Made by a program: the position numbers and the translations under genes
Shown: positions 17,166 through 25,286 of the stretch, piece after piece
Layout of the letters: the number at the start of each line of letters is the position of its first letter
Numbering within the stretch: position 1 is the first letter of the stretch
Notes under the pieces: model-generated
Databases searched by the model: none
The model's input: only the letters and a program-made list of their open reading frames with translations
What the model was told of the DNA's origin: nothing
DNA from: Thermogutta terrifontis
Lineage (GTDB): Bacteria > Planctomycetota > Planctomycetia > Pirellulales > Thermoguttaceae
DNA: 64,000 bases
Direction: 5' to 3'
Assembly (NCBI RefSeq): GCF_002277955.1
Contig: NZ_CP018477.1
Coordinates: 1,054,001 to 1,118,000, forward strand

Positions 17166-18062
17166 CTATTCGGGTTGTACACCGTCGGGAATGTCTTCGG
17201 GGAAGAATATGTGGTCATCACCTCCCCATGCACCGTTATCGGCGTAGATCACTGTCCCATCAGCAAGTTCGATCATGTAGGTGCAATGCCTCGAAGACAA
17301 TATGCCGCCTTCTAGCCTAAAGGTTTGCAGCCTCGCGTTCTGGATGCACGGATTCGCCAGCCCAAAGTTATCGAGCCGGCGTTCCAAATCGAAGACCCAC
17401 CGCTGACAAGTATCGGGCCCCAAAGGATACCCAAAGATATTCAGGAGCCAAACATCGTGAACAGCATTCAGAAATTTAGCCATTGTCTGTTCACAGCATC
17501 GAGCAGAACATTCTTTCGCCTTGGCCTGAATAGATGAGCAGATACTGCGGATCTTGGCCTGGTCAGACGAAACGCTGAGCACACGGTATAAACGACCCAA
17601 TTTAATAGCACACGGATCGCCGCCCCTCCATGTGTCGGGAACGTGTATCCACTTGTCGAGACCAAGTGCTTTGTTGCCACAATGAACGAGCTTGAGTGCG
17701 TTTGGATCAGCGGCCTCAGTCGGCGCATTCCCCACGTAGCGGTAGAGGCTTGCGTCGCCGCCGCTAAAGCCGATCGGGTCCTCGCTCAGCCAGCGGCCGA
17801 CACGAGCATCGTACCAGCGGTTGAGGTTGTTTTGAAGTTGCGTGTCACTATCGAAGGGTCGGGCCGTGAATAAAAAGAGACTATCCACCGCGGAGTTACT
17901 CTCCGACGTCACCTTGCCGAAGGCGTCGTGGATGAGATGGTTGACCACGGTGGTCGCCCCCGTTTGCGGGGGAACTCGGCAATATCCTAAAGCGTGTTCA
18001 AGTAAGCAGTCAACCCCTGATGGATATGTTCGTCCAACGGTTATAATCCAAATCCCTACCAT
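17166..18062 (-). CDS. Orphan RHS tip: short RHS core plus unique C-terminal domain
   Basis: Of 298 residues only a short RHS core is present: TTVVNHLIHDAFGKV, FTARPFDSD, NRWYDARVGRWLSEDPIGF and YRYVGN. Upstream of TTVVNHL the sequence is a decayed RHS remnant (LLEHALGYCRV aligns with HLNTVRDIAKY). After YRYVGN a unique tip of about 185 residues follows, rich in Cys and ending WGGDDHIFFPEDIPDG. The usual DPxG cleavage motif is replaced by ADPNAL. This is the architecture of an orphan rhs-CT module, followed by a candidate membrane immunity gene. Whether it is ever translated from its own ATG is doubtful; such modules usually wait to be recombined onto a full-length RHS. Confidence 0.6.
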   Translation of the reverse strand: MVGIWIITVGRTYPSGVDCLLEHALGYCRVPPQTGATTVVNHLIHDAFGKVTSESNSAVDSLFLFTARPFDSDTQLQNNLNRWYDARVGRWLSEDPIGFSGGDASLYRYVGNAPTEAADPNALKLVHCGNKALGLDKWIHVPDTWRGGDPCAIKLGRLYRVLSVSSDQAKIRSICSSIQAKAKECSARCCEQTMAKFLNAVHDVWLLNIFGYPLGPDTCQRWVFDLERRLDNFGLANPCIQNARLQTFRLEGGILSSRHCTYMIELADGTVIYADNGAWGGDDHIFFPEDIPDGVQPE

Positions 18063-18125
18063 CCGCTGAAGTGCATCCTTGTGGACGCACGTTACGGCGC
18101 ATTCGATCTCGATCTCAATGTGTGA

Positions 18126-18506
18126 CTAACGCGCTCGAGGTGAAGGTCTTTTAAGTAAACATCCGCTGCCTATAACTATTCCCAGGAAAAACACAAAGCC
18201 GAAGGCCAGCGCGAACAGGACCATGTTCGCAACCATCACCAGGATAACCATACCCAGGGGCGCTGAATAGCAGATCCACTCTCCCTGCTCAAGGGACCAG
18301 GCCCCTACCGGAAATGGAAATCCTATTACGCGCAGTTTGGCGAAAGGCTGATACTCCCACTGGGTAGTAATGTATCCAACCGCGAGTCCAGTTAGCGCGA
18401 TGGCGTAGTAAGATACTAACAGAATACGTAAAGAAATCTTTCTCGCCATTCGAAAAAACAGGAAACAACCAAGCAGAACAACTGATACAAGGATAACCAC
18501 TCCCAT
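18126..18506 (-). CDS. Small membrane protein, candidate RHS immunity protein (126 aa)
   Basis: No family recognised. About four hydrophobic segments are visible in the 126 residues, with a basic C-terminus (LLKRPSPRAR). The open frame extends to 18581 and would overlap the RHS gene stop at 18544. ATG 18506 is preferred because TGGAGA lies 9 nt before it; ATG 18515 is the alternative. It directly follows the tip of the longest RHS gene and lies before the next orphan RHS tip, the same order as the 208-aa membrane protein, which makes it a candidate immunity gene. Confidence 0.5.
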   Translation of the reverse strand: MGVVILVSVVLLGCFLFFRMARKISLRILLVSYYAIALTGLAVGYITTQWEYQPFAKLRVIGFPFPVGAWSLEQGEWICYSAPLGMVILVMVANMVLFALAFGFVFFLGIVIGSGCLLKRPSPRAR

Positions 18507-18543
18507 TTGCACCATTCTCCATTTGTGAAATCCTGGTTTGGGG

Positions 18544-20112
18544 TTACGCCTCAATTTGTAGACCGCAGCCATGGACTGCATCGTAGGCCCAAGCGCAGCA
18601 ATTGTAGCCTATCGAGGAGTAAGGCTTTCGCATCGGGGTCTGAGCGATGCACGCCCGAATATCATCATCCGATACCGACAACGCCACCTTCCCGGCTGCG
18701 GGGCCATAAGAAAGGATTCCATTGGATTTCACTAACTTTTTGCACCCATCTGGCCGAAAGGCCATCTCTTTGGAAGGAAGTGTGCCCGGACCTCCCCCGG
18801 CAATCCCCCACCCTTGTGTACCGGGTAGCGGATGCCCAGCCTCGTCCACGCCGCCCGCCTGTATATAGCAATGGGCCGAGAATATCGCGTTGATGATGCC
18901 AATAAAGAAGTCGATACAGCAGTCGCCTGAGTTTTGGATCTTGCGCCAGCAAAGATAAAAATCGGGTTTCCTACCAGGAGGTTCAAATGGCTTTCCAAGG
19001 TTTGGATTGTAACCTTGCCCATTCTCTCCAATTGGGTCACGGCGTGAGACAGGGGAGTTCCCCACATACCGGTACAAATTCCCATCGCCGCCCGCGAAGC
19101 CGATGGGGTCCTCGCTCAGCCAGCGGCCGACAGAAGCTTCATACCAGCGGTTGAGATTGTTTTGAAGTTGGGTGTCACTATCGAAGGGTCGGGCTGTGAA
19201 TAAAAAGAGACTATCAATCGCCGGATGACTCTCCGGCGTCACCTTACCGAAGGCGTCGTAGATGAGGTGATTGACCACGGTGGTCATGTCGCTGCCCGAA
19301 TCGTACTTGGCAATGTCCCGAACCGTGTTCAAGTGGTCCGTCAAGGTCCACTGTACGGTTTCGTCAGCCCCGTTGTCAACATTTTCCTCAGCCAAAATCT
19401 GGTCCACCGCTGGACCCCAGAGATAACGCCATTCCAGATCACCTGTTTGAACCAGCCCGGAGCCCGTCCACCGAAAGTCCATCACCACCTGGTTGCCATC
19501 ATAGGCCAGGTTCTGTTTCTGTTCGTAGTCGCCGTCCCCGTTGAGGTCGGCCAGCTTCCGGACCATACGGTTCTGGAAGTCGTACCAGTAACGCACCACC
19601 CAATCCACGGCCGCCCCATAGCTGGGCCGATGCGACACCTTCGTCAGCCGGTTGCGGTGGTCCCAGGTGTACTGGGTGATGTCGGTGTCGCCCGCATCGA
19701 GCTGCCCATTGGCGTTGGCGTCGATGAACCGGTGCGTGCGGTTCCCCTCGGCATCGTAGAGATAGCGGTAGGTGCCGTCGGAAAGAAGCCGGTTGTTGGT
19801 GCCGGTGGTGTAAGTGCTGCCATTGGCGGTGACGCGGTTGCCGTTGGCGTCGTACTGGTAGCTTTCGTCGCTCTGATAGTCGTAGTCGGCGGCGGTGAGC
19901 TGGCCTCGACGATGGGCAGCAAGGGCCGCCTCGAAGAGTTTTTCCGTGTCGGCCGACGGCCAGGGACTCCCCGCTGCGCCCTCGCCGCACCCCCATTCTG
20001 CCCTCAACCGCGTCCCTTTTTGCCCACCAACCATTGAACCCCGCTCCGATTTTAGAAAGGTGCCCGTTAGGGCCAGAAATTCGTCAGCAAGCTTAAATGT
20101 GTGTGTTGTCAA
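18544..20112 (-). CDS. N-terminally truncated RHS-repeat protein with C-terminal tip
   Basis: A 522-residue frame, the longest RHS copy. It starts abruptly (only a TTG at the ORF end, ATG at 20034), well short of the 1500 or more residues of a complete RHS shell, so the 5' part has been lost. YD repeats (YQYDANGNRVTANG, YRYLYDAEGNRTHRF) lead into the core with RWLSEDPIGF, YRYVGN and RRDPIGENG, the normal boundary of the tip. The tip (about 150 residues) ends GYNCCAWAYDAVHGCG, which resembles the catalytic Cys helix of papain-like or NlpC/LRAT-like folds; this is tentative. A small membrane protein gene follows. Confidence 0.7.
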   Translation of the reverse strand: MTTHTFKLADEFLALTGTFLKSERGSMVGGQKGTRLRAEWGCGEGAAGSPWPSADTEKLFEAALAAHRRGQLTAADYDYQSDESYQYDANGNRVTANGSTYTTGTNNRLLSDGTYRYLYDAEGNRTHRFIDANANGQLDAGDTDITQYTWDHRNRLTKVSHRPSYGAAVDWVVRYWYDFQNRMVRKLADLNGDGDYEQKQNLAYDGNQVVMDFRWTGSGLVQTGDLEWRYLWGPAVDQILAEENVDNGADETVQWTLTDHLNTVRDIAKYDSGSDMTTVVNHLIYDAFGKVTPESHPAIDSLFLFTARPFDSDTQLQNNLNRWYEASVGRWLSEDPIGFAGGDGNLYRYVGNSPVSRRDPIGENGQGYNPNLGKPFEPPGRKPDFYLCWRKIQNSGDCCIDFFIGIINAIFSAHCYIQAGGVDEAGHPLPGTQGWGIAGGGPGTLPSKEMAFRPDGCKKLVKSNGILSYGPAAGKVALSVSDDDIRACIAQTPMRKPYSSIGYNCCAWAYDAVHGCGLQIEA

Positions 20113-20575
20113 GCCCCTCCAAGGAGTTATGTCGGTGTTCCATCTGGGGGATCAGGTTGCCCTCAGCCAACGCTGAACAGAGTTGAGGCTGGAGAAAGTT
20201 TCTTTTAAGGTGCCCGGCCGGTCGGTCTGGAAATCCCTTGACAGTCTTGAGATGCCCCTCCGCGCTGGCCTGCCGGCTCATTCCACGCGATTGCCGAATA
20301 AATTACGGTCCTGCTAGGGCAGGGTTGGAAAGCGAACCTCGGCCCACGCAAAACCCTTGCCCCTGACCCTCTTCGCACGGCGATCGCCGGTATTGCATGT
20401 CGGGGGGCAAGTCATGGACAGCGCCCTGGGAGCAAAAAGCGTAAGTGCCATAAGTTGTTAAATCAGAGCGAGATACATCGCAATTTCCTTGCCTTCTTGG
20501 CAAATCCCGGCCACCCCAGTGACTGACAACGCAAGCGAAAGCATGAAGCGCTGTAAAACTGTCCCAAGCCTGGAG

Positions 20576-20804
20576 GGACCTGCCTGTCAGGTCCGCTTAA
20601 CAACGTTCGATCATGAATTCCGTTTCAGCGGGGACTGAAGTCCCGCGCTGAAAGCGGTGCTAAAGCCCCGCACTCCATGGAGTGCGGCGATTCATCGCCG
20701 CTTTTCGGTGAAGGCTTTAGCCTTCACAAACTTGGCATTTGCCGTGTTTTCCCGCGACCACGAAATCTGCCCACCGGTAGGGGCAATTCACGAATTGCCC
20801 CTAC
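20576..20804. repeat. Cluster of short perfect palindromes in non-coding DNA
   Basis: Within 230 bp there are GGACCTG-CCTGT-CAGGTCC (20576-20594), a near-palindrome at 20626-20650 (CAGCGGGGACT / AGTCCCGCGCTG), a 20-bp palindrome at 20668-20687 (centre TCCATGGA), an 18-bp one at 20684-20701 (GCGGCGAT-TC-ATCGCCGC), a 20-bp one at 20708-20727 (GTGAAGGCT-TT-AGCCTTCAC) and a 28-bp one at 20777-20804 (GTAGGGGCAATTC-AC-GAATTGCCCCTAC). The first and last recur near 59.3 and 59.5 kb. The rest of 20113-20934 holds no supported gene. They look like REP/MITE-type dispersed elements. Confidence 0.8.
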
Positions 20805-20934
20805 GTGGCCCCTTTGGGCTCTCACAGCTTCAAACGAAAACTAAGGATAAGCCAGACGGATGGCCAGTTGCTTGGAGGTACCCTGGCAAGTCAAATGACG
20901 GTTGTCGCACTATGACGTAGCAAGGGAGCGTCCC

Positions 20935-21506
20935 ATGGCAAGCGTGGCAAAAGACGGCAAAGGCTGGCGAATCCTGTTTGTGGCCCCTGATGGCAAGCGA
21001 AAAACTCTTCGCCTTGGCCGTGTGGACAAAAAGACGGCGGAGAGTATCCGCGTCGACGTGGAGTCGCTGCTGGCTTCGCGCATCACCGGCTTACCTGTCC
21101 AGCCAGCCACCGCCGCTTGGCTGAATGCCACCGGTGAGGCCTTCAAAGAGAAATTGGCCAAAGCGGTATGGAGTCCTGACCCCGGCTTTGGCATAACCTG
21201 CGGGCATCCTGCGAAAGCGACCTCGCCCAAGCGTTCCCGCTGGCCGTGGTCACCAAGTGGTTGGGCAATACCCCCTCCATTGCGTTACGCCACTACGTGG
21301 ACCCGACGGATGCGGCATACCAGGTCGCCCTGCAGTGGAGGCCCAAAACCAAAGCGGACTCGAAGCGTGTTCAACCGGACACGACTGGTGTCCAAGCGAA
21401 CACTGGCACAGATTCCGGCACACGGGTGGCACACAATGCGGCTCAGCAGATTTCCCGCAAGAGATGGCAAGATAAAGAACTTTTCGTCCCAAGTATCGAT
21501 GAATAG
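20935..21506 (+). pseudogene. Tyrosine recombinase (integrase) remnant, internally deleted and frameshifted
   Basis: The N-terminus is intact: ATG 20935 starts MASVAKDGKGWRIL, with the PDGKRKTLRLGRV segment typical of planctomycete integrases, for about 80 residues. Near 21190 the frame changes and sequence jumps to the C-terminal catalytic end (NLRASCESDLAQAF, then KWLGNTPSIALRHYV with the presumed nucleophile Tyr), closing at the TAG at 21504-21506. The SAM-like and most of the catalytic domain are missing; a full member would be some 350-400 residues. It sits about 55 bp from the 3' end of tRNA-Arg, the usual place for an integrase, and marks an old integration. Confidence 0.8.
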
Positions 21507-21559
21507 CTATGTTTTGCAACGGGATGTGAAACGTAACTTATGGTTGTAAGATGACTTAG

Positions 21560-21633
<74 letters not shown>

Positions 21634-22016
21634 CCAGAACAAGATAAACTGCCACATTTCCCGCTTGGCCGTCCATTCGCGAGATCGGCCGCTGGAACCA
21701 CCGTCATTGGTATTTTAGCGCCGTGGCACGGCCAATCAAAGGGGGAGCCCTTCTCGAGGGGGTGACCCGGCTGCCCTATGACCGGTTTTTTCACATCTTT
21801 TGCCGCGATCCGATTGAGGCTTGCACTCAGGCTTGTGGCTCACAGCGGCACCGTGCTAGATGCAGCTATCGTGGGGCATTAGACCACCTACGAGATGCAG
21901 ATTGCAGATCTGCCGATGTTCGGCCACCATGGTGACGGCAGAGTATCGCTTTGCTGTGGTGTCGAGCTTCGGCAACCTGTCCCGCGCTTACTACTGGCTC
22001 AATGAGGAGAGGAAAA
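21634..22016 (+). other. Intergenic region between tRNA-Arg and the GH127 gene
   Basis: About 380 bp. A 70-codon frame at 21723-21935 lacks a ribosome binding site and recognisable features. Nothing else supported, beyond the promoter that the downstream gene must have. Confidence 0.3.
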
Positions 22017-23876
22017 ATGGACCCATTCAAATCCGGAAATCTGGAACCGCGTCGCACAGTGTGCATTTTTGCATGCGGAGTCCTGTGGCTCGTCGCCGTG
22101 ACGGTTGCCTCTGGAGAAACGCCCTGGCGGCAGGTTCCGTTGCAGGACGTTCAGATTAAGGGCGAAATGGGTCGGCGGATTGACGTGACCATTGAAAACA
22201 ACATCCTTCAGATCGACATATCCCGGGACTTCCTCGCACCATTTCAAAGCCGCAACCAAAAAGGGGGCTACGTGGGACTGGGGAAGTTACTCGATAGTAT
22301 TGTCCGACTGGCTGTTCATACCGGCGATCCACGTTTGCGCGAATTAAAAGACCAAATTATTCGCGAGATACTCGCCACGCAGGAGGAAGACGGATATATC
22401 GGGATAATGGAACCTTCGTCGCGAATGTGGAGTTTGTGGGACATTCACGAGATGTCGTATCTGGTCTATGCCCTCGCCACGGATCACCATTTTTTCGGCA
22501 CGGAAGATTCCCTCCAGGCTGCGCGTCGGCTGGCGGATTACATCATCAGTAATTGGGAGGCTCATCCTGACAACCAGCCGGGCGGGGGTTCCATCACCGT
22601 CTATATGGCCGTGACGGGATTGGAAAACGCTTTTCTGCTGTTGTCCGAAGAAGCGAATGATTCCCGTTATAAAGACTTTGTCGTCAATTTCAGAAAACTT
22701 CCCGAATGGCAGGCCCGAATCGTTGTGGGACGGCACGGTCAGATTGAAGGTCACATTTATGCCTATCTCTGCCGCTCCATCGCGCAGCTTCGGCTGGATG
22801 ATCAGCAATTTGATCCGCGGCTCTGGCAGGCGAGCCGACAGGCGTTGGATTTTCTGCTCCATCGCGAGGGTATGGTCATCACCGGCGAATGTGGCGATCA
22901 TGAATGCTGGCACGACAGTCAGTCGGGGACGATCAATCTGGGTGAAACATGCGCTACGGCGTATCTCATCCGCTGGCTGGATGAGCTTTTACGCCGTGAA
23001 AAAAAGAGCCTCTATGGGGATATTATGGAGCGAGTTATTTATAACGGATTATTCGCTGCTCAGTCTCCCGATGGTCGGCGCATACGGTACTACCCACCCT
23101 TTGATGGGCCGCGATCGTATTTTTCAAGCGATACATATTGCTGTCCCAATAACTATCGTCGGATCGTTGCCGAGTTGGCGGGGATGGTTGGCTATCAAAC
23201 GGAACAGGGGGTTGCGATCAATCTCTACACTGCGGGCCAGCTTAAGCTGCGGCTTCCAGGTGGCCAGGTTGCCACGATCACACAGCGAACTGACTATCCT
23301 CACGACGGGGTCATAACCCTCACGGTCAGTCTCGCGCAGCCAGAGGCGTTCGAACTTCGCCTGCGAATTCCTCGCTATTGCGAAGAAGCCTCGGTGAAAC
23401 TCCCAGACCAAAGCGAGGCCGTGGTTGTCAAAGGCGGAGATTGGGCCATTTTCAGCAGGACCTGGAAAGATGGTGACGAAGTGGTGCTGACAATCCCGAT
23501 GAAATTGCGACTCGTGCGGGGACGGCGGGCTCAATCTGGCCGGGTTGCCGTGATGTATGGACCACTGGTGTTCTGCTTGAGCCGCCAGGCGCATGCGGAC
23601 CTGAAAGACGTCGATCTCCGCCTGATCACCCTCAATCCGGAAACGCTGGAAGGGCCATTCCGCGATGAAGCTGTTCACCCTGGGGGACTGGCCTGCCGCG
23701 TGAAAGCATGGGCCCCAGGAGCATGGTATCCTCACGCTCCGACCAATTACACGCTGAAGCTCACCGAGTTCGCCGATCCCACGGGGGAAGCAACCTACTT
23801 TCATGTGCCCAACCCGTACGATCCGGCGTTCGTGGAGGACGAGTTGATCGTACCCACAAAGGATGGATCACCCTGA
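22017..23876 (+). CDS. GH127 family (DUF1680) beta-L-arabinofuranosidase-like protein, exported
   Basis: A 619-residue protein with an N-terminal hydrophobic segment at 14-32 (signal peptide). The GH127 active-site set is present: E310-x-C312 in GETCATAYL and C375-C376 in YCCPNN, matching the Glu/Cys zinc cluster in which one Cys acts as nucleophile. The (alpha/alpha) barrel occupies about residues 45-440, followed by beta-sandwich domains. GH127 enzymes release L-arabinofuranose from plant glycans. ATG 22017 follows GAGGAGAGG; the frame extends to 21951 but without a better start. It stands alone, next to the tRNA. Confidence 0.85.
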   Translation: MDPFKSGNLEPRRTVCIFACGVLWLVAVTVASGETPWRQVPLQDVQIKGEMGRRIDVTIENNILQIDISRDFLAPFQSRNQKGGYVGLGKLLDSIVRLAVHTGDPRLRELKDQIIREILATQEEDGYIGIMEPSSRMWSLWDIHEMSYLVYALATDHHFFGTEDSLQAARRLADYIISNWEAHPDNQPGGGSITVYMAVTGLENAFLLLSEEANDSRYKDFVVNFRKLPEWQARIVVGRHGQIEGHIYAYLCRSIAQLRLDDQQFDPRLWQASRQALDFLLHREGMVITGECGDHECWHDSQSGTINLGETCATAYLIRWLDELLRREKKSLYGDIMERVIYNGLFAAQSPDGRRIRYYPPFDGPRSYFSSDTYCCPNNYRRIVAELAGMVGYQTEQGVAINLYTAGQLKLRLPGGQVATITQRTDYPHDGVITLTVSLAQPEAFELRLRIPRYCEEASVKLPDQSEAVVVKGGDWAIFSRTWKDGDEVVLTIPMKLRLVRGRRAQSGRVAVMYGPLVFCLSRQAHADLKDVDLRLITLNPETLEGPFRDEAVHPGGLACRVKAWAPGAWYPHAPTNYTLKLTEFADPTGEATYFHVPNPYDPAFVEDELIVPTKDGSP

Positions 23877-23971
23877 GGGGCCGAGCAATCGTGGCGACCG
23901 TGGTGCGGGTTTGAGTTGCGCGATACAGGGCGGATGAACATTTATAACTATTAAGATGCGGGGTTACATTT

Positions 23972-24613
23972 TTACTCTTTGGCAAATTCCGCCCGGTAAA
24001 TGGTGCCTCCCTGGAGGCGAACCCGTCGCTCAAAATGGGTGCGGTAGTCCATGTCATGCTGGGGAGTGTGCTCGGGGACAGGGAAGGGGCCAGTCAATCG
24101 TGTATTCGCTTTGAGCAATTCAAGTGTCGTTTGAAAATACTCTTCCACGTCAGTCCAAAAATGAAGGCGTCCGCCTGGCGTCAATACGCGCTCGACATCC
24201 CGCAGGAAGCTTTCCTTCATGACTCGCCGTTTTTTATGTCGTTTTTTCCACCAGGGATCGGGAAAATAAACGTGCACGGCCTCAACCGAACAATCCGGTA
24301 GCCACTCGGCGAAAAAACGCAGGGCGTCGCCGTGGATCACAATCGCATTCCGGACCCCCAACTTGGCCAGACCAGCGGCGGAAAACCGGGCGTATTTCTG
24401 CGACACTTCCAAACCGATGAAGTCACGCTCTGGATGAGCCACGGAGACCTGTCGAAGGAACAGGCCCTTTCCACTGCCCACTTCAACCTCCAGAGGTGCG
24501 ACGCGCCCGAAAATCTGGTCACTCTGCCACGGCTTGGGTATCGCCTCTAGCTCGCGGTAGTGGAAGGAGAGATCCAGGTTGGGATCTATCTTGCGCAAAG
24601 CACGTCGTCCCAT
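23972..24613 (-). CDS. trmB: tRNA (guanine-N7-)-methyltransferase
   Basis: A 213-residue Rossmann-fold methyltransferase. The AdoMet-binding loop EVGSGKG is at residues 44-50 and the TrmB signature FPDPWWKKRHKKRR at 117-130, followed by FWTDVEEY. The enzyme makes m7G46 in the variable loop of tRNAs. ATG 24613 was chosen; a GTG two codons upstream is possible. It is convergent with the GH127 gene and has a single-gene layout. Confidence 0.95.
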   Translation of the reverse strand: MGRRALRKIDPNLDLSFHYRELEAIPKPWQSDQIFGRVAPLEVEVGSGKGLFLRQVSVAHPERDFIGLEVSQKYARFSAAGLAKLGVRNAIVIHGDALRFFAEWLPDCSVEAVHVYFPDPWWKKRHKKRRVMKESFLRDVERVLTPGGRLHFWTDVEEYFQTTLELLKANTRLTGPFPVPEHTPQHDMDYRTHFERRVRLQGGTIYRAEFAKE

Positions 24614-25286
24614 TGTCACTATTCCGTATTAACATCTCGAATACAGTATAAAAAGTACTCGTCTACCACGTGACAAATGAAAGCGTAAAACGCGCTACCA
24701 GTTGTTGAAAATACGGCCGTGTTTTTCCGACAACCAATTTGCGCTAGACTTTCACCTCTCGCGAGACACGACGCGAGTTCCGATGGGGTCCTCCCTCATC
24801 TTTGGGGGCAGCGCGTGCGTTCCGCCCGGACTTGACAGGTCAGAACGACAGGAAGTCCGCAAACGGTTGGATACCCCGATCTCGTGTTTCCGCGCCCTTT
24901 TTCCTTTATCATCTTATCCCGAAGCGGTACCGCCATCGAAGGGGTTACCCCGGTCGGCTGATGGGTGAAAACACAGACGGGATCATCTCCGTGGGCAACT
25001 TTCGTCCGGCGATGGGACAAGGCTAACCACAAGCCGGATTTGCCTGGGCCGAGTATCCGCCAAGACCGGATGGGAAACTCGAACCAAGGGAGGAATTCTG
25101 CACAGAACTGCCTGGCTTTTCCAGACTGCTTGATTTTCCAGTTTGAGATTGACTGCTGACGGCCTTTTCTGTAAATACCTCCTTCCCAGTATCGGGGTGG
25201 ACCGGGTGGACAGGCTGAATCCCTGTCCGCGTGTGGATGGTTGTTCTATTACCTTGCTGGGACAGCCCAGAAAAGGCCCACTCGAT
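24614..25286 (+). other. Intergenic region between divergent trmB and TPR gene
   Basis: About 670 bp. Open frames on both strands are short and unrecognised. AGTATA at 24647-24652 reads TATACT on the minus strand, a possible -10 for trmB, without a convincing -35. Nothing else is supported. Confidence 0.35.

Noticed and set aside
20668-20727. CRISPR-like array of regular short repeats
   Set aside because: The repeats are different palindromes without a common unit or uniform spacers.
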